Shown: positions 50,139 to 61,416 of the stretch, piece by piece
Layout: each line of letters opens with the position of its first letter
How positions within the stretch are numbered: the first letter of the stretch is position 1
Notes under the pieces: model-generated
Told to the model about the DNA's origin: nothing
What the model saw: the letters and a program-made list of their open reading frames with translations, nothing else
Database searches by the model: none
Translations under genes and position numbers: made by a program
DNA from: Moesziomyces globuligerus
Taxonomy: Eukaryota > Basidiomycota > Ustilaginomycetes > Ustilaginales > Ustilaginaceae
Reading direction: 5' to 3'
DNA length: 64,000 nt
Assembly: GCA_030849465.1 (NCBI GenBank)
Contig: JARVLF010000022.1
Coordinates: 434,001-498,000 of the forward strand

Positions 50139-52071
50139 AGCCCGGTTCGCATCGGTCTTGCGGCCGTGTCGCTATCCGTCGCAATACGAAGATGCGCAAG
50201 GGAGGTGCCTGAGTGATACTGTGTGTGTGGGATGAGCGTGGGCGAGTGGGGAGAGCGAATGGGGCCGCGGCACGCCTCGAATGCATGTGCAGCGCAGAGC
50301 AGCGCAGAGCAGCGCAGAGCAGCGCGCAAGGCCAATCACAGAGGAGGAGGCGCGTGAAGTGAGAATTCGGGATTTGGGATATTTTGGCAGGTCGGCAGGT
50401 GGCGTCGGGAATTCGCCGGTGCTGGCCTGGAGCTGGACCCTGCCATGGGCACTCGAAGACAATGAGAGAGCACACCGCTGCGTCCGAGCCGAAGAAGCAG
50501 CAGTAGCAGTAGCAGCAGCAGCAGCAGCAGCAGCAGCAGGCGGAGACCTGACATGCTCGGCACATGTGACGTTTCGATGATGACTCGATGCAGCCAGAAG
50601 AGTAAATATATCTCTGTGCTGAATCGGCCCATCCGAACCACACGCGGGAGCTTTGCCGAGCGCGAGAGCGAGCAAGGATCGGGAACGCGCCGAATCACTC
50701 GAGAGGCGTGCGATGCGGAATTTTGGCACAGCGGCTCGAGCACAAGTGGCAGACTGCGAGGCGCGTGCATGTGCTTGCATGTCGCATCAGCTGTAGCAGC
50801 CCAAACGCCTGTTGGCTGCCGACTGCGAGTACAGTACTGTGGCGCAGGGCATCGGGAGCTGCAGACGCGGTGCGCCCCGCCGATCCTGCAGATGCGACTC
50901 GCAAGGGCCTCGGCAAGTTTGCTTCCAAGGCGCTTTCGAAATCACAACACGGCACATGGCAGCTAGAGGACAGTACCGCACAGCAGCTTGTGCATTCCCG
51001 TGCAGCAGAGGTGTGCATTGTGCCCATTGTTTGCAAAGGCGGTGGCGGATGTGGCATGGCTTCGGACGAACTTGATCAAGCCTCGAAGCCGTCAAGAGCG
51101 AAACTGTCGGCGCTGCCAATTCGCAGGATCAAGGTGTGGCCGCGGCGCTCCTATGCAATCGACTCCGCCTTATCTTTCGGTTAACCTCAAGTGTGAGTGA
51201 GCCAGGCCCAACGAGCGGTCGGAGCTGAATTCGGATCGAGAGCGCCTCCAACCAGGTAATTTTTTGAAGCATTCCGAGAGACCAACACACACAGGCACAG
51301 GGGACAAGGCCAGGGCCAGGGTCAGGGTCAGGGCAAGCAGATCGCGCGTAGGCTTGCCGTGGCAATCGAGCCAAATCAATTTGGCCGATTTCAAACCCGT
51401 AGCGTCGCGCCCACGCCTAATCGTGAATTTAGCTAGCAGCTGCTCCACTGCGCTCCAACTGAGCCGCTCCGGCTGTCCCGATTGGCGAGGCGGCACTCGC
51501 TATCTCTATCTCTCGACCCCGCCCTCATCATCACATCGCACCGCCTGCAACAAGGGGCCTCGCCCTGGAACCAGCTCTTCTTCGCTCTCGAAGCAGAAGC
51601 ATCTTGCCCCGCCCTCCGACCGTCCCGTCATCCGGCTTGGGCGCTTATCACGCACGCGCACACACACACACACACACACACACAGTTCTCACAATCTACG
51701 CCGCCTCGTTGCCCGAATCATACTCAAGCTCAGACCAACACACGCGGTCGCCCATCACCTCTCACCCAGCTGCGGCCACGCGCGCCCAGTTTTTGGAAGC
51801 TTGCGCCTATCTCGACGACGCCAGCAAAGTCAGCCTTCACCAAGCTCCGATCCGCCATTGTTTCCACCCCTTTGTCCCGCCCACACACGCTCTGCCTCCG
51901 CCCATTAGAGCTCGCTCGTGGCCCCCTGGCATCGCACGCGCCCTTGCCTACCAGCCATACGCAATTCCACACACACGCACTCATGCCTCCGTCAGCATAG
52001 CCTCTGCCGCTGCCGTCACCTTGGGCTCTCCTCGTGCTCGCCTGGCGCTCCTCCTTCCGTGACTCAGCGCC
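50139..52071. other. Long spacer upstream of the kinase gene with several simple repeats
   Basis: About 1.9 kb without a supported gene. It holds 10-bp AGCGCAGAGC units (50291-50325), a CAG/GCA tract (50497-50539), GGTCAG/GGCCAG units (about 51308-51335), and a (CA)12 tract (about 51660-51684). The kinase promoter is expected in the last few hundred bases. ORFs here are short and without signatures. Confidence 0.5.
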
Positions 52072-55000
52072 ATGAATCCGGAGTCTTCCGGCCATGACCG
52101 GCCGGTCGCTCCTGCAGTCCAACTTCCAGTCCTGCCGCCTGCATCGCCGCCACCACCACCGCTTCTTCCACCCAGCGATCCAACTGCCTCTGCCTCTTCT
52201 TCTTCTTCTTCTTCCGTGTCGTCTACATCATCGCAGCTCGCACCCGCCGCGGCGCCCTTGGAATCAACCCCATCGCCTTCTTCTGCAGCCAGGATCACCA
52301 ACTCCGCTTCCGTCGCTACCATCGCCTTCCCCACCGCTCCTTCGACTTGCGCAGCTTCCCCCTTCGCCTCGCACAAGTCTCTACGAAGCGCTCCCGGCTC
52401 CGCAACTTCTTCAGCAAGACAGAGCCGCTCCTCGTCTCCTGCGCCTGCGCCACCGCTTCGCACCATCTCTCAAGGTCACGCAACCAGCATTGCCAGCCCT
52501 CCCTCGGCCACCGCCAACGTCAATGCTACCGGATCAGCAATCTCCACCGTAACCCTCAGCGAGCGTCGACAGATCACCGAAAGCCTCAGAGCACACAAGC
52601 GCTCCAGCTCGCTCGCCACCCTCAAGTCTTTCGCTTCCGTTTCCAATCCTTCTTTACCCACCAACCGCTCTTCCCAACCACCACCAAACAGCACTCCCTC
52701 TGCTCAGATGCCCGCACCAACGCAGCCTCCATATCGGCGCGCCAACACGCATCGCGTCAATCGAACCCACTCGGCTGCCCCTCCATACACGCGTCCATCA
52801 GACGCCCAAGCACCGCACAGCAACGCTCCCTCGCCTCGCGATCCCTCCGATCCAGCTCATCCGGCATCTCTCGACGAGATCGAACGCGAGCGACAGCGCT
52901 TAAACGCCGTCGCCGCCGCCAAGCTCGCCGAACAGGAGGCATGGGAGAAGACTAGGGGCGCAGGAAGCGCCGTACTCGACTTGCTCAAGCTCCCTGACCT
53001 CAGCGATGACGAACACGATCCAAAGACTTCCCCACGCGCCCACGACGCCCCCTCTTCTCGCAGTCGCGCCAATACCCCCGGTTCCGCCTCTGGATCCGGT
53101 ACCAGCGGACTCAGCATCTCCGGAAGCGGCGGCAGCACCACCACCACCACCAACGACAACGCGCTCGCTCCGCCATCCAAGTCTTCCACGTCGTCGTCCT
53201 CCTCCTCCTCACGCTCAGATCGTCGCACCCCGGACAAGCTTCCACGCCCATGGGCTGCCACACGCGTACTCCCCTCACTCGAAGAGGTTCAGTCTCGTCG
53301 CCACGACCCTGCCATCGTCTCCTCCGCCGACAAGCTCCTCACCAGAGGCATCTCGGAATATACCCTTCTCCCCAAGATCCTCGGTCGAGGCAAGTTCTCC
53401 AGCGTCTTCCTCGCCTCCAAGCCCTACGGACCCACAGGAGACCCCCAGCTCTTTGCCATCAAACATACCCCGCTCTTCCCCCACCACCCTCTGATTGCAA
53501 CTCGCCTCCTCCGCGAACCCACGCTGCTCGCAGAACTCCCTCCGCATCCCAACCTCGTCAACGTCTACGAGACCATCCGCACCCCCGGTCACTTTTATCT
53601 CGTCGAAGAGTACCTCGACGGTTACGTCACCCTCGAGGCTCTCCTTCACATGCGCTCCGAGCAGTCGCCGCCCCACTACCCCGTCCTGCCAACCGGCGTC
53701 GCCAACTGCGTGCTCGACCAGCTCCTCTCCGCCGTGCACGCCATCCACCATCCGCTTCAGATCTGCCACCGCGACATCAAACCCGAGAACATCCTCGTCC
53801 ATCCCGATACCCTCCAGCTCAAGCTGCTCGATTTCGGCCTCGCCACCCACTTCAGTCGCAGCGAGGCCAAGCTCTCCACCTGCTGCGGCAGCCCTGCCTT
53901 CCACTGCCCCGAGATCGTCACTGCCCTGCGCAATCCCGTCGGATCCGTGCACTATTGGGGGCCCGAAGTCGATGCCTGGACCTGCGGAATCACCATGCTA
54001 CGCCTTCTCACCGGCGTCCGCTATCCTATCGGCGCCTCCCACACCAGCGTACGCTCCATGGCCATCCGTGCTCAGCGTGCCGTAGCTACCATCAAGGATC
54101 CCGAACTCCGCGATCGCATCGCCAAGCTTCTCGAGATCAACGGCGAACGTCGCATGCGCAATTTCGACGACTTGGTCAAGGCACTCGACTCGTCCACCGA
54201 CGAGCCTCAACGCGGAATCAAGGAGTTCAAGAGCACCACCTACATCCCAGTCGAGCCACAGCATACGATGAATCTGCCGCTCGTCGTCGGTCCTGCTGCC
54301 GACGCCGCGCTCACCGCGCCCCTCCTCCCCACCGGCGCAACTCCCACAGCTTCCAGCCGCACCACGCCCATTAACTCGCGGCCCACTTCGCCCGTTTTCG
54401 GAAGCGCTGACGTCTCGGACGCCCATCTGTCGCCCGCACCGACACTGCTGCTGAGCAACCCAAGCTACCAGCCGCCGCAGCGCGTGCTTTCTTACATCAA
54501 GTACTGCTTGCGCTGTGCCGGAATCCTCTATCACTGTTGGCCAGACACGAGCTCCAGCGCCAGTCTCCCGCCAACGCCCGGTCCCTTCGAGGCGGCCTTC
54601 CAGGATTTCAACAACGCAGATGCCAGCGCTGGTGGTGCCGCTGCCTCTTCACGCTCTGGCGAGACGCCCGTGTCTGCCACCTCGGAAGGCGGCATCGTGC
54701 CTGCTTCGCTCTCGCCAAGCACGCCGTTCCCGCTCCAGGCTGCCCGTTCGGAGCGCGATCCGTATTCGCACATTCACGTCTTTGAGTGCGTGCTCGAGAT
54801 CGTCGATCCGCCCCCTAGCGAAGCCGACAACGAGCCTCAAGGCCTGGTCCAGTCCATCTTCAGCGCGCTCAGCTTCGGAAGGCGTCCCGCCAATCGACGC
54901 TCCCTTTCGACGCCTCCAAAACCAGAGAACTTGCGCGCGGCTGGTACTCCGAGACCACCAGGTACCCCGGCCGAGGCACCTGTCTCGGGGTCCGCCAGCA

Positions 55001-58000
55001 CTACGGGCAAGGCTGGCGACGTCAAGTGCCTCACCTTCTATCTCGTTCTGCGCTTCCCTCGTCGCCCGTCTGGACAAGTCAGCTTCCTCGCCTCACGTCC
55101 GCCCTACAGTCGTTCCTCGAGCGTGGCTGGCCGCTCACAACGAGCTCGATCACGAGCCTCGTCTGCCGTTGGAGCAGATCGAGACAATGGCGGTCTCCAT
55201 CGTGATGCAAGCACGGACAGCCTTGCGCGACTCGCCAAGCTGCACCCCACTCACAGCGATTACGCTGCGGCCATTCATCCGTCTCGCAAAGCGATGATCG
55301 ACTCGAATCACACAACCCCCCGCGCCAGCCGCACGTCGAGCCCGGCCGTCTCGCACGGCAATCTCAAGAAGCGCGATGGCAGTCAGGCACGTCACCGAGA
55401 GGTGGAACATCGTCGACGCGATCCGGGCGAGCTGGAACGCAGCAGCCTCGGACTCACCATCGAGACGTCACCCGAGCTGCTCCGAATCGCCGCAAAGCAG
55501 GGCTCGGCGCAGAACAGTCCCTCACCGCAGTCGGCTCCCAATTCGAGAGCCACGAGCCGAGCACGGTCCCGCAAATCAAGCCGAGCGCGCGGTCAAAGCA
55601 CCTCGCACCGCGGAAACGGATCCAACAAGGTCTTCGTGCATGTCACGGATACGCGCGCTCTCGACGCTGTTCGCAAAGCGCTCAGCATCGGCGGCACCAC
55701 CACTGACTACAATCCGGACATCGAGCCCGACTACGACGACTCCAGCGCGGTCTGGGCAAGCCCGGACCTTCGTATGCGTGAAGCAATGCTGGGTGCGGAT
55801 TCGGACACAGGCTTCAGCGGCGGCGCTGTCGACCTCAAGCTGCATCGTCCCGGCTCGAGCCGGCGCAGGCACGCCTCGCATCGTCTTGCTTCGGGACTCA
55901 CTGTTGCGTCGACCGGAGACGACGCGGACGCAGAGACCGGCGATGCATCCGACAATCGCTTCCGCCCGACGTGGTCCGAGGTGCCATCAGGCACTGGTAA
56001 GCCGCGCAACACCATCTCGCACGGTAGCGACGATCACGAACAGTACTCCCGAGGCCGCTCGCTCGGCCCTGCCGGAAGTCTCGGAGTGTCAGGGGCGAGC
56101 ATTCCGTTTCCGGCAAATACCACGCGTCTGCGAGCCTCGTCGAATCTCGCTTTCGACGTCGTGCAGGAGGAGTCGTCGCCTTCCACCACAGAGCAGTCGG
56201 CTTCCCTCTCTCGTACCGCGGTGGACTTGCGCGAGAGAGCAAGTACCAACGAGTCCGCGTTGCACCCGGCTCACAAGATGACCGCGGCCGAGACCAACGA
56301 GCTTGATCTGGTCGAGACGGTTCGAGCCCTGGCGGTCCTGACTGAGGCTATCGGGAAGGACGATGAACCGCCCAGCTGGGACGAGCTTACCAAGTTGCTT
56401 TCAGCGGTATCATTGCACTTGCTACGCCTGCGAAGCGACGACCTCGGGCGCCTCGCACAGGAGCTTGACACGCTCTCCTTCGACCTTTTCAAGGCCCTGG
56501 CGCCGCTAGCTGGTGTGATGGAACCATCTTCAGGCGTTGCAGCCCAGGCTGCACTCACTGCCCAGCACCTGCTGGACCTGCTCGGAGAGCACGCTTCCTC
56601 TCGCGAAGTATACATGGCTGTCGACACGCGCTGCGGCGAGCTGCTCGAGGCACATCCTCTCTACGTCGAGCTGGCGACCCCAGAAGGCGATGTGGCCTGG
56701 AGTTCTGCAGCCGAGTCGGTCTATCTGATGCGTCTGCTAAACACGGTGCTTCCACGCATCCGCACCAAGAAACCGCAGGGATTCTCGGGCGTCTTTGAAC
56801 GCCTTCCGCAATGCCTGATGCTGGGTCTCGGCGCGCTGTCAGAGGTGGCTGAGCCGGCATGCAAGAAGCTCGCGGAAGAGGCGGTCAAGACGTGCTGTGC
56901 GACTGCGCTCGTCGTGGCTGACTGGGAGACTCACTGCATGGGTAGCTGCGAGAGGGAGCCGGTGCGCAAGGCGTCGCGCGAGGTGCTCGGCCGCTTTCTC
57001 CAGGGCGTTACCGTGTGTCTGCCGCATCTCGATGGAGCCAAGCGTGCGCTGGCCGAGGAATACTTCTTCTCGCAGAACCCGCGGTACGCCCTCGCGTCGC
57101 CAGCCGCGGAGAGCTCGGTGAAGCGCAACGAGTCGCTGTTCGCCGAGATCTCCAAAACGCTCGCGTCGCTCGAGGTGGACTTGGGCTCGATCTGGGCGAG
57201 TGCGCTTGCGAGCATGGCACGCGCTCCGGCCGACGACGACACGCGCGAGACGCTGGCGGCGCTGGGCGTGGCGGGCTTTGTGTTGCACGTGCATCTGCTG
57301 TACTCGGGATATGCGCGCGATTGGCCGGCCGAGTGGAAGGGCGTACGTGCGCAGACGCAGCTCGAAGCCGCGCTGCCCGTGGCGCTGCTCGCGCTCAGCG
57401 ACCAGACCAAAGCAGCGGCCTCGCCCGAGCTCGACGAAGGCAACGAGCACGCGCTGGCGGACACCAGCCTGCTGTGGATGCAGTGGTGTTTGCGCGGCCT
57501 CGAGCGCGACGCTTCTGCGAGCCGGTACGTCTTGTCGGCCGAGCTGGCGGCAGGATTGGCGCAGACGCTCGCGACGCAGAGCGTCATCTCGCCCAGCCCG
57601 GCGGCTCGACTGATTCGCTTCAAGCTGCTCACCGAGCTGCTGGTGCATCGGTGCGACAAAGCGGTCGCCGTCCAGGTGCTCGGCCAGCTCGTTGGTGAGT
57701 CGCCCTTCACGCAGCTCCGAGCGGCAGCCATCTCGATGCTGCGTACGGCGCTGGCGGCGTGGATGGCTCCTATTGACGTAAGCGAGCTGGGCGACGAGGT
57801 GCCCGTGCAGAGCATTCTGGCTCTGCTCGATCAGATCACCGTCCTGCCGCCGCGACTGCAGCCAGTGGAGGGCGGAGTGGCGAATGGACAGGCCAAGGCG
57901 CAGCTCGCGGCGCTGGTCGAGGAAAGCGCGAGCTTGATCGAGACGCTCTCGCTGCTGTTCTGGCTCGAGACGCAGCGGAAGGCGGGCAACATTGGCGCGA

Positions 58001-58185
58001 CCTGCGAGCCGATCGCACGCGCGCTCGACGGATACAGGATGGCGTACGTCGACCCGCTCGCTGCGGTCTTGGCCGCAGTGCGATCCGAAGAGCAGGATGG
58101 CACGCACGAAGGAGCGGCGCAGCAACGCATGCAGCTCGACTTGGTGCACAGTGCGTTGCAGCGCTTGTTGGCTCTCGACTCGTAG
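52072..58185 (+). CDS. Large serine/threonine protein kinase (2037 residues)
   Basis: A Ser/Pro/Ala-rich N-terminus (1-425) precedes a complete kinase domain (about 432-705). It has the glycine loop GRGKFSSV (about 437), FAIK lysine, HRDIKPEN (His566), DFG (587), GSPAFHCPE in place of the usual APE motif, and DAWTCGITM. All catalytic residues are present, so activity is likely. A disordered Ser/Arg/Pro-rich middle (about 740-1400) follows. The last ~630 residues form a helix-rich, leucine-rich region that resembles an Armadillo/HEAT-like fold but matches no family I know. The kinase domain resembles the CAMK-like group loosely. The pathway is unknown. Single exon; the ATG at 52072 is the first in frame. 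Confidence 0.88.
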   Translation: MNPESSGHDRPVAPAVQLPVLPPASPPPPPLLPPSDPTASASSSSSSSVSSTSSQLAPAAAPLESTPSPSSAARITNSASVATIAFPTAPSTCAASPFASHKSLRSAPGSATSSARQSRSSSPAPAPPLRTISQGHATSIASPPSATANVNATGSAISTVTLSERRQITESLRAHKRSSSLATLKSFASVSNPSLPTNRSSQPPPNSTPSAQMPAPTQPPYRRANTHRVNRTHSAAPPYTRPSDAQAPHSNAPSPRDPSDPAHPASLDEIERERQRLNAVAAAKLAEQEAWEKTRGAGSAVLDLLKLPDLSDDEHDPKTSPRAHDAPSSRSRANTPGSASGSGTSGLSISGSGGSTTTTTNDNALAPPSKSSTSSSSSSSRSDRRTPDKLPRPWAATRVLPSLEEVQSRRHDPAIVSSADKLLTRGISEYTLLPKILGRGKFSSVFLASKPYGPTGDPQLFAIKHTPLFPHHPLIATRLLREPTLLAELPPHPNLVNVYETIRTPGHFYLVEEYLDGYVTLEALLHMRSEQSPPHYPVLPTGVANCVLDQLLSAVHAIHHPLQICHRDIKPENILVHPDTLQLKLLDFGLATHFSRSEAKLSTCCGSPAFHCPEIVTALRNPVGSVHYWGPEVDAWTCGITMLRLLTGVRYPIGASHTSVRSMAIRAQRAVATIKDPELRDRIAKLLEINGERRMRNFDDLVKALDSSTDEPQRGIKEFKSTTYIPVEPQHTMNLPLVVGPAADAALTAPLLPTGATPTASSRTTPINSRPTSPVFGSADVSDAHLSPAPTLLLSNPSYQPPQRVLSYIKYCLRCAGILYHCWPDTSSSASLPPTPGPFEAAFQDFNNADASAGGAAASSRSGETPVSATSEGGIVPASLSPSTPFPLQAARSERDPYSHIHVFECVLEIVDPPPSEADNEPQGLVQSIFSALSFGRRPANRRSLSTPPKPENLRAAGTPRPPGTPAEAPVSGSASTTGKAGDVKCLTFYLVLRFPRRPSGQVSFLASRPPYSRSSSVAGRSQRARSRASSAVGADRDNGGLHRDASTDSLARLAKLHPTHSDYAAAIHPSRKAMIDSNHTTPRASRTSSPAVSHGNLKKRDGSQARHREVEHRRRDPGELERSSLGLTIETSPELLRIAAKQGSAQNSPSPQSAPNSRATSRARSRKSSRARGQSTSHRGNGSNKVFVHVTDTRALDAVRKALSIGGTTTDYNPDIEPDYDDSSAVWASPDLRMREAMLGADSDTGFSGGAVDLKLHRPGSSRRRHASHRLASGLTVASTGDDADAETGDASDNRFRPTWSEVPSGTGKPRNTISHGSDDHEQYSRGRSLGPAGSLGVSGASIPFPANTTRLRASSNLAFDVVQEESSPSTTEQSASLSRTAVDLRERASTNESALHPAHKMTAAETNELDLVETVRALAVLTEAIGKDDEPPSWDELTKLLSAVSLHLLRLRSDDLGRLAQELDTLSFDLFKALAPLAGVMEPSSGVAAQAALTAQHLLDLLGEHASSREVYMAVDTRCGELLEAHPLYVELATPEGDVAWSSAAESVYLMRLLNTVLPRIRTKKPQGFSGVFERLPQCLMLGLGALSEVAEPACKKLAEEAVKTCCATALVVADWETHCMGSCEREPVRKASREVLGRFLQGVTVCLPHLDGAKRALAEEYFFSQNPRYALASPAAESSVKRNESLFAEISKTLASLEVDLGSIWASALASMARAPADDDTRETLAALGVAGFVLHVHLLYSGYARDWPAEWKGVRAQTQLEAALPVALLALSDQTKAAASPELDEGNEHALADTSLLWMQWCLRGLERDASASRYVLSAELAAGLAQTLATQSVISPSPAARLIRFKLLTELLVHRCDKAVAVQVLGQLVGESPFTQLRAAAISMLRTALAAWMAPIDVSELGDEVPVQSILALLDQITVLPPRLQPVEGGVANGQAKAQLAALVEESASLIETLSLLFWLETQRKAGNIGATCEPIARALDGYRMAYVDPLAAVLAAVRSEEQDGTHEGAAQQRMQLDLVHSALQRLLALDS

Positions 58186-59375
58186 CACGCCTGGCTTTTC
58201 GCGGAATCATGATATCATGTCACCCATGCACGTTGCCTCAGGCCAGTTGTGTTTCGTGAGTGAGGTCCGGAGTGATGGGTTGTTGGGTGGCAAAGGGCAC
58301 GGAGACGCCAACGCCGACCAACTTCGCCGCTGACAAGTGTCGGTCACCGGGCCAGCGGACCTGCTTCGCCTGTCTCTCGGCGTGCGCGTTCCCAGAGATG
58401 TGGACGCATTCGAGCCTCGCACGCGACTTGCTGCGGTACTGTGGCTGTGTTTCCCCTCGACACATATGGCCTGTACTTTGACGATCCAGAAGGCCAGCGT
58501 GGTCGATCTGGGATTTGTCTGCTGGGCTAGTCAAACAAAGCAAGGTGACACCCCGCGTTCACTCCGTCAACATCTGTTCTGGCTCGACGCTGAAAGAACG
58601 ACTGAGCGAGTTCGACTGTTGTTGAGCTCTGTGTGCTGTAGTCCAGAGCAAAGCGACTAGCATGGTCCTAAGATAGTGCGTACGTCGACGTCTGGACCGA
58701 TAGCATCAGGTGTTCGTTGCTGTTTCCGTGGGCGCTGTGCGTGATCGTCGTTTCGCAGTGGCGCGCAACCCAAAAGGAGCAACTTTGATGAGTGCCTCGC
58801 TGCCAACGCCCGGTGTGGGGGCAAACACACGCCATATCAAAGATCTCGTGAGCTCCTCATTGTGCTCGCTGATCGAACAGAATTCAGTTCGGCTCGATGA
58901 TCGACGCCAAAATCAGGGAGAAGAGGGTCTTCATATGAACGACATCGTTTGGCGTTCGCGAGATGAATCTACAGCCCTCTTGATGGGCAAGAGGGAGGTT
59001 CGCGGCACGACCGACTGCCAGCGTGGTGGTGGGGGTTCGGCGCCGAGCGCCCAAGCGCCAAGCATGAAGTCAGAGTGGGTCCGAGCCGTGCACACGCCAC
59101 CAACGACCTTTCGCAGGTGAGCAGCACCACGCCGTATCCAAAGCCGGACTCGCAGTCGGTCTCGATGTCAGAACCCAGATGAAAGCGTGCACTTTCGCCG
59201 CTCACTGCGACCAAATGCGTTATTGCTTGATCGCACACCAGACTATCCCGGATCCTTGAGACGTATAAAGCCAGCTCGAAATGGACCTCCTCCGTCCCCG
59301 TTGGTCAAATCACTGCAAGGGTTCTCGTCTCCAGCCCTGCATCTGCTTCGCTTCCTCTCAACGCCGCTGTCAACG
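58186..59375. promoter_or_regulatory. Spacer and TATA-containing promoter of the secreted-protein gene
   Basis: About 1.2 kb. TATAAA at 59264-59269 lies 106 bp before the ATG of the secreted-protein gene. No ORF with coding character or RNA gene was recognised in the rest. Confidence 0.5.
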
Positions 59376-60581
59376 ATGGTCATGAACAGATCGCTGCTGA
59401 TCGCGGTCCTGGCGACCGCGGTCACCGCTGTCAGGTCGGCCGAGGTGCCGTGTAGGCTCCACTGGGACTCATGGGGCGAGATCAAGATCAGCGGACAGAC
59501 GCTCGGCGTCTCTGACACGGGCAGCGTCGTCGTCGGTGGCGCTCCACGCCTCTTCGCATACGGATCTTGCAAGCTCCCCATCGAGGCCGAGACCAAAGAC
59601 TCGTCAGTGGAGGGATACATTGTCGACGCCTACGACACGTCAAAGTGCATCAGCCTCGCGAAGGATGATGAGCAAGTGGCCTTTGCGCTCAAGCCGTGCA
59701 AGTTCCAGGACAACGGCCGCATCTCGGCTCTCCAGACCTTTGCCATCATCCCGGACCAGGGCGACAAGCAGACGGCTACGGCCTACTACAAGTCGCATCA
59801 AACCGCGCCGATTTCCAAAAGCCAGCCGCCGTTCTTCACGCTCCACGCCGAGCTCAACCGTCCTGGTATCGATGGCGACCTCGGTAGGCTTCTCGTCAGC
59901 CACGAGGCTCCTGGAGCCAAAGTCGCGGGACCGCTGACCCTGTCTCTCAAGAGGCAGGCCGATAAGCTGCCGGCCCAGCAGCCGGTTCTCAAGTGCACAG
60001 AAATCTCCGAGGGTCAGCTGATCTTCAACAACCAATCCTCCAGCGGGATCAAGTACGATGGTCCCATCAACGCCAATTGGGAGGCGGATGCCATGACCAG
60101 CGACAAGTTCCTCTTCCAAAAGTGCGACTACTCGCTCGTCGACTTCAAGGATTCGGAGAAGTACGCGTTCGGACGTCTGCGTCCTGTCAGCGACAAGGCC
60201 AACGGTGGATTCAGCTGCTACAGCGTCGTGGGCAGGTATGGCGGGTACGGACCTACCGCTGTCCCTGCGCGTCGCCCCGAAATCACGTCGATCGAGACCA
60301 GGCCCTGCTCGCACAACGTCGTCGCCGGCCGCGACCTCGTTAGGTACAACAAGAAGACCGGCACCGTCAAGTTCATCCCCTATCCGCACCTCCGCCGCCC
60401 TGGCACCCTCTACTGGTACACGCGTGCCGACTACGTCAAGAGGTTCCGCGTCGAACAGGATCTCAAGCACCCTAGCGCCATCGGTCAGGCCTACCTCGAC
60501 CCCGAGAACCCCCTCGTCACCAAGTTCCCTCCCGGCAAGCTCACCTTCAAGGCCGATGCCGGTGCTGCCGATCACGCTTAG
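59376..60581 (+). CDS. Secreted protein with two four-cysteine halves
   Basis: This 401-residue protein has a clear signal peptide (RSLLIAVLATAVTAVRSA, cleavage expected near residue 22). No further membrane segment is present. Eight cysteines follow in two sets: 26, 65, 91, 108 and 207, 250, 281, 311. Wording around them is similar between halves (YGSCKL/FQKCDY, SKCISL/FSCYSV, LKPCKF/TRPCSH), which suggests an internal duplication. The pattern loosely recalls ricin-B-type beta-trefoil lectin repeats. It may be a cell-wall or secreted lectin-like protein, or a plant-interaction effector if the host is a pathogen; both are inference. The gene has a TATAAA box, unlike most neighbours, which suggests regulated expression. 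Confidence 0.8.
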   Translation: MVMNRSLLIAVLATAVTAVRSAEVPCRLHWDSWGEIKISGQTLGVSDTGSVVVGGAPRLFAYGSCKLPIEAETKDSSVEGYIVDAYDTSKCISLAKDDEQVAFALKPCKFQDNGRISALQTFAIIPDQGDKQTATAYYKSHQTAPISKSQPPFFTLHAELNRPGIDGDLGRLLVSHEAPGAKVAGPLTLSLKRQADKLPAQQPVLKCTEISEGQLIFNNQSSSGIKYDGPINANWEADAMTSDKFLFQKCDYSLVDFKDSEKYAFGRLRPVSDKANGGFSCYSVVGRYGGYGPTAVPARRPEITSIETRPCSHNVVAGRDLVRYNKKTGTVKFIPYPHLRRPGTLYWYTRADYVKRFRVEQDLKHPSAIGQAYLDPENPLVTKFPPGKLTFKADAGAADHA

Positions 60582-61416
60582 ATCTTGGACATGACAACAT
60601 TCGCATCCAGCCTTTCTAGGCCTTGACTAAATTCAGCTTTGCAACGCCTCACTTTGCTTCCGTCGCGATGTGTGAGAGCTCTGATGAAGGAACCGTGGCT
60701 CAAGGCTGTCGCCAGACACGCACTTTCCGGTCTTTTGTCCTGACACTGATGACAGGTCCGCTGCTGTTGCTCAGCTGCCATCTGAGCTGAGACAACATTG
60801 CGTTGGTGTGACGTTGCCGGATCCTCATGCCACATCGACGTGCCTCACAAACCCTGGACAAAGCTCACGATCGTTGAAATGTGGACCCGATCCCGATTCT
60901 GAAGTGGATGCCCAAATATTGATGAAGCCTTCGGCATAACAAATTACGACTTTGGATTTCAATCGAGCGAGCAAGAGGCGCCGAGAATTCCTGCATGCGT
61001 CGCCCGGTTTGAGGAGAAACTGGCGTTGGCAGGCGGAGTGCAAATCGGCCTTTGCTCCGCCTGAACCTTCCGCCTCTACGCCCACACATGTGCACTCCGC
61101 TGCGTGCTGCCTCTGGGGTAGCAGCCGTCTAACAATGCCAGATGCGTCGATGCAAGCATCGACAGTCGCAGTTGCCCGTCGGATCGTCGACACCCCAATC
61201 GACGCTTCAGACTCAGCCCGATTGTGCCAGCCATCAAACTGTGCGCCATCCACTGACACCGAGCTGTTCCCTCCGTATGACAAACTGAGTCCGTCAAGCT
61301 GCACACACGATGGTACGAAGAAAATGTGATAGGACTGTGGTATATTGATGGACCATGCGAGTGACCAGGACATGCGAAGATCTACAGACAGAAGCAAACA
61401 TTTACAGAGGAAAGAT
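60582..61416. other. Convergent spacer between the secreted-protein and SSUH2-like genes
   Basis: About 835 bp. I see no ORF with coding character, no tandem repeat array and no RNA gene. Facing 3' ends must terminate here. Confidence 0.4.

Noticed and set aside
58650..58690. GGTCCTAAGATAG, similar to a short conserved segment of large-subunit rRNA
   Set aside because: The match is about a dozen bases with mismatches and has no rRNA context.
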